From NCBI GenBank assembly GCA_030386875.1, contig CM059566.1, positions 39,034,068 through 39,098,067 on the forward strand: 64,000 bases of DNA, written 5' to 3'. Shown in pieces: positions 63,127 through 64,000 of this stretch. The notes below the pieces were generated by a model. The model was not told where the DNA came from and searched no databases. It was given only the letters and a program-made list of their open reading frames with translations. Within the stretch, counting starts at the first letter, position 1. Each line of letters opens with the position of its first letter. This DNA is from Morinoia aosen. Lineage: Eukaryota > Arthropoda > Malacostraca > Amphipoda > Talitridae. Both the position numbers and the translations under genes were made by a program.

Positions 63127-64000
63127 TACTGTTAGATATCATTCAATGACAAAAATATATATTCCAGATAGTGTACTGATGCGCGTACTTCAGCGCATTT
63201 TTAGGATGTAGCTTTTCCGCGAGATTTGTAGGATATTTGAGCTATCAGGGAGATATGTTGAACATGTCTGTCCTCATCAGTGTACCTTTGGGGACCAGCA
63301 ATCTAAGCTACTCGCCATAAAATCAGCACAACTTCTTGGCCTATTGTGGGGTATACAATAATAGTAAGATTATGGCTTATATTTCTTTCCTTCTCTTTCT
63401 CTCGTGTGATGGAGGCTAGTACGCTGCGTTACCGACTACTTGCACACGTGTTCGATTGTCTTTCTTCATTCTTGCCACTTCTTTTTCATCACATGGAGGT
63501 GCTTACGCATGCATTTACTAGCTTTGCGTACTGTGGTAACCGTGCCACTCGAATTTCACTAGTTATGCAACTTCACTTTTAAACTGTGCGATAATTGCTG
63601 ATATCAATTGGTAACCTTTGTCAGTATGGCGTTTTATCCAATGTTTATCCATCTGCATTCGTTTAAGTTATACTATTGCAATCTAATTTGTTTTGCGTAT
63701 TAAGTGGTGCATTGTGCACGGTAATCGTATTTTGTTTCAATGCTGTGAAATCTGCCGGCCAAGGATTGAAACTTGTTTTAGTTTTCTGGAGCAAATGAAA
63801 GTTATGGTTTAAATCCTAGTTTGATGGGTGTCTTATGGTCTAAAACCAAAAAGAAAATTAAGGCAACGCGCTCATTCGGTAACAATAGGTGGTAAAATTT
63901 ATAGCTTCAGTTTTCTATTTATGTATGGTCTTGTATTTTTCTCTCAACTTTTCTCGTAGATAGGTCTAAAAGTTCCGTGACAGCTTCTCTCTCTCATCAT
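63127..64000. other. 3' flank of the second Tigger-derived gene
   Basis: AT-rich sequence that should include the 3' UTR. No canonical AATAAA, second gene or repeat is recognised. Confidence 0.5.

Noticed and set aside
1-64000. CRISPR arrays, operons or prokaryotic signals
   Set aside because: Introns, LTR elements and Helitrons mark the DNA as eukaryotic. The tandem arrays have no unique spacers between conserved repeats.

Overview
The window is nuclear DNA from an animal, most probably an insect. The host genes have spliceosomal introns. The mobile elements are arthropod-type: a BEL/Pao LTR element, a LINE with an apurinic endonuclease, Helitrons, mariner, piggyBac and tRNA-SINEs. Degenerate TTAGG-like strings, matching the insect telomere motif, are scattered through it. 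I cannot name the species. All splice models below are read from the sequence and have no transcript support.

Layout. At 0.9-5.1 kb lies a three-exon gene for the TFIID subunit TAF11 (168 aa model). Two minisatellites sit directly in front of its exons, and each repeat unit carries a 3' splice-site-like motif. From 5.1 to 9.65 kb there is no clear gene, but there is a short Helitron. From 9.65 to 17.1 kb runs a pyrimidine-rich, nearly AG-free simple-sequence array with higher-order structure; its long open frames are artefacts. From 17.1 to 19.7 kb are short tandem repeats and a possible LTR relic. From 19.7 to 33.9 kb is one broken LINE. It is interrupted by two tRNA-SINE copies in ORF1 and by a complete, very young BEL/Pao retrotransposon (24,012-32,763) placed between its reverse-transcriptase codons with a 5-bp duplication. 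From 34 to 42 kb is mostly unassigned sequence with a 567-bp mariner deletion derivative, an unrecognised broken reading frame and a candidate small first exon. From 42.5 to 51.2 kb is a cluster of long foldback (palindromic) elements, one holding a piggyBac copy. From 51.7 to 55.2 kb is a Helitron containing two TTAA-flanked MITEs. A degraded mariner follows.

At 56.7-63.1 kb are two adjacent intact genes of 1094 and 685 codons. Both derive from a Tigger/pogo (CENP-B-like) transposase. Both keep the two DNA-binding helix-turn-helix domains and have lost the catalytic triad, so they look like a tandem pair of domesticated DNA-binding proteins. The first also has a C2H2 zinc finger and a long low-complexity N-terminus. 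They are the most likely new host function in the window.

The history is layered: SINEs and BEL within LINE, piggyBac within foldback, Helitron within foldback, and MITEs within Helitron. Several insertions can be proved because an unfilled copy of the target lies elsewhere in the same window.
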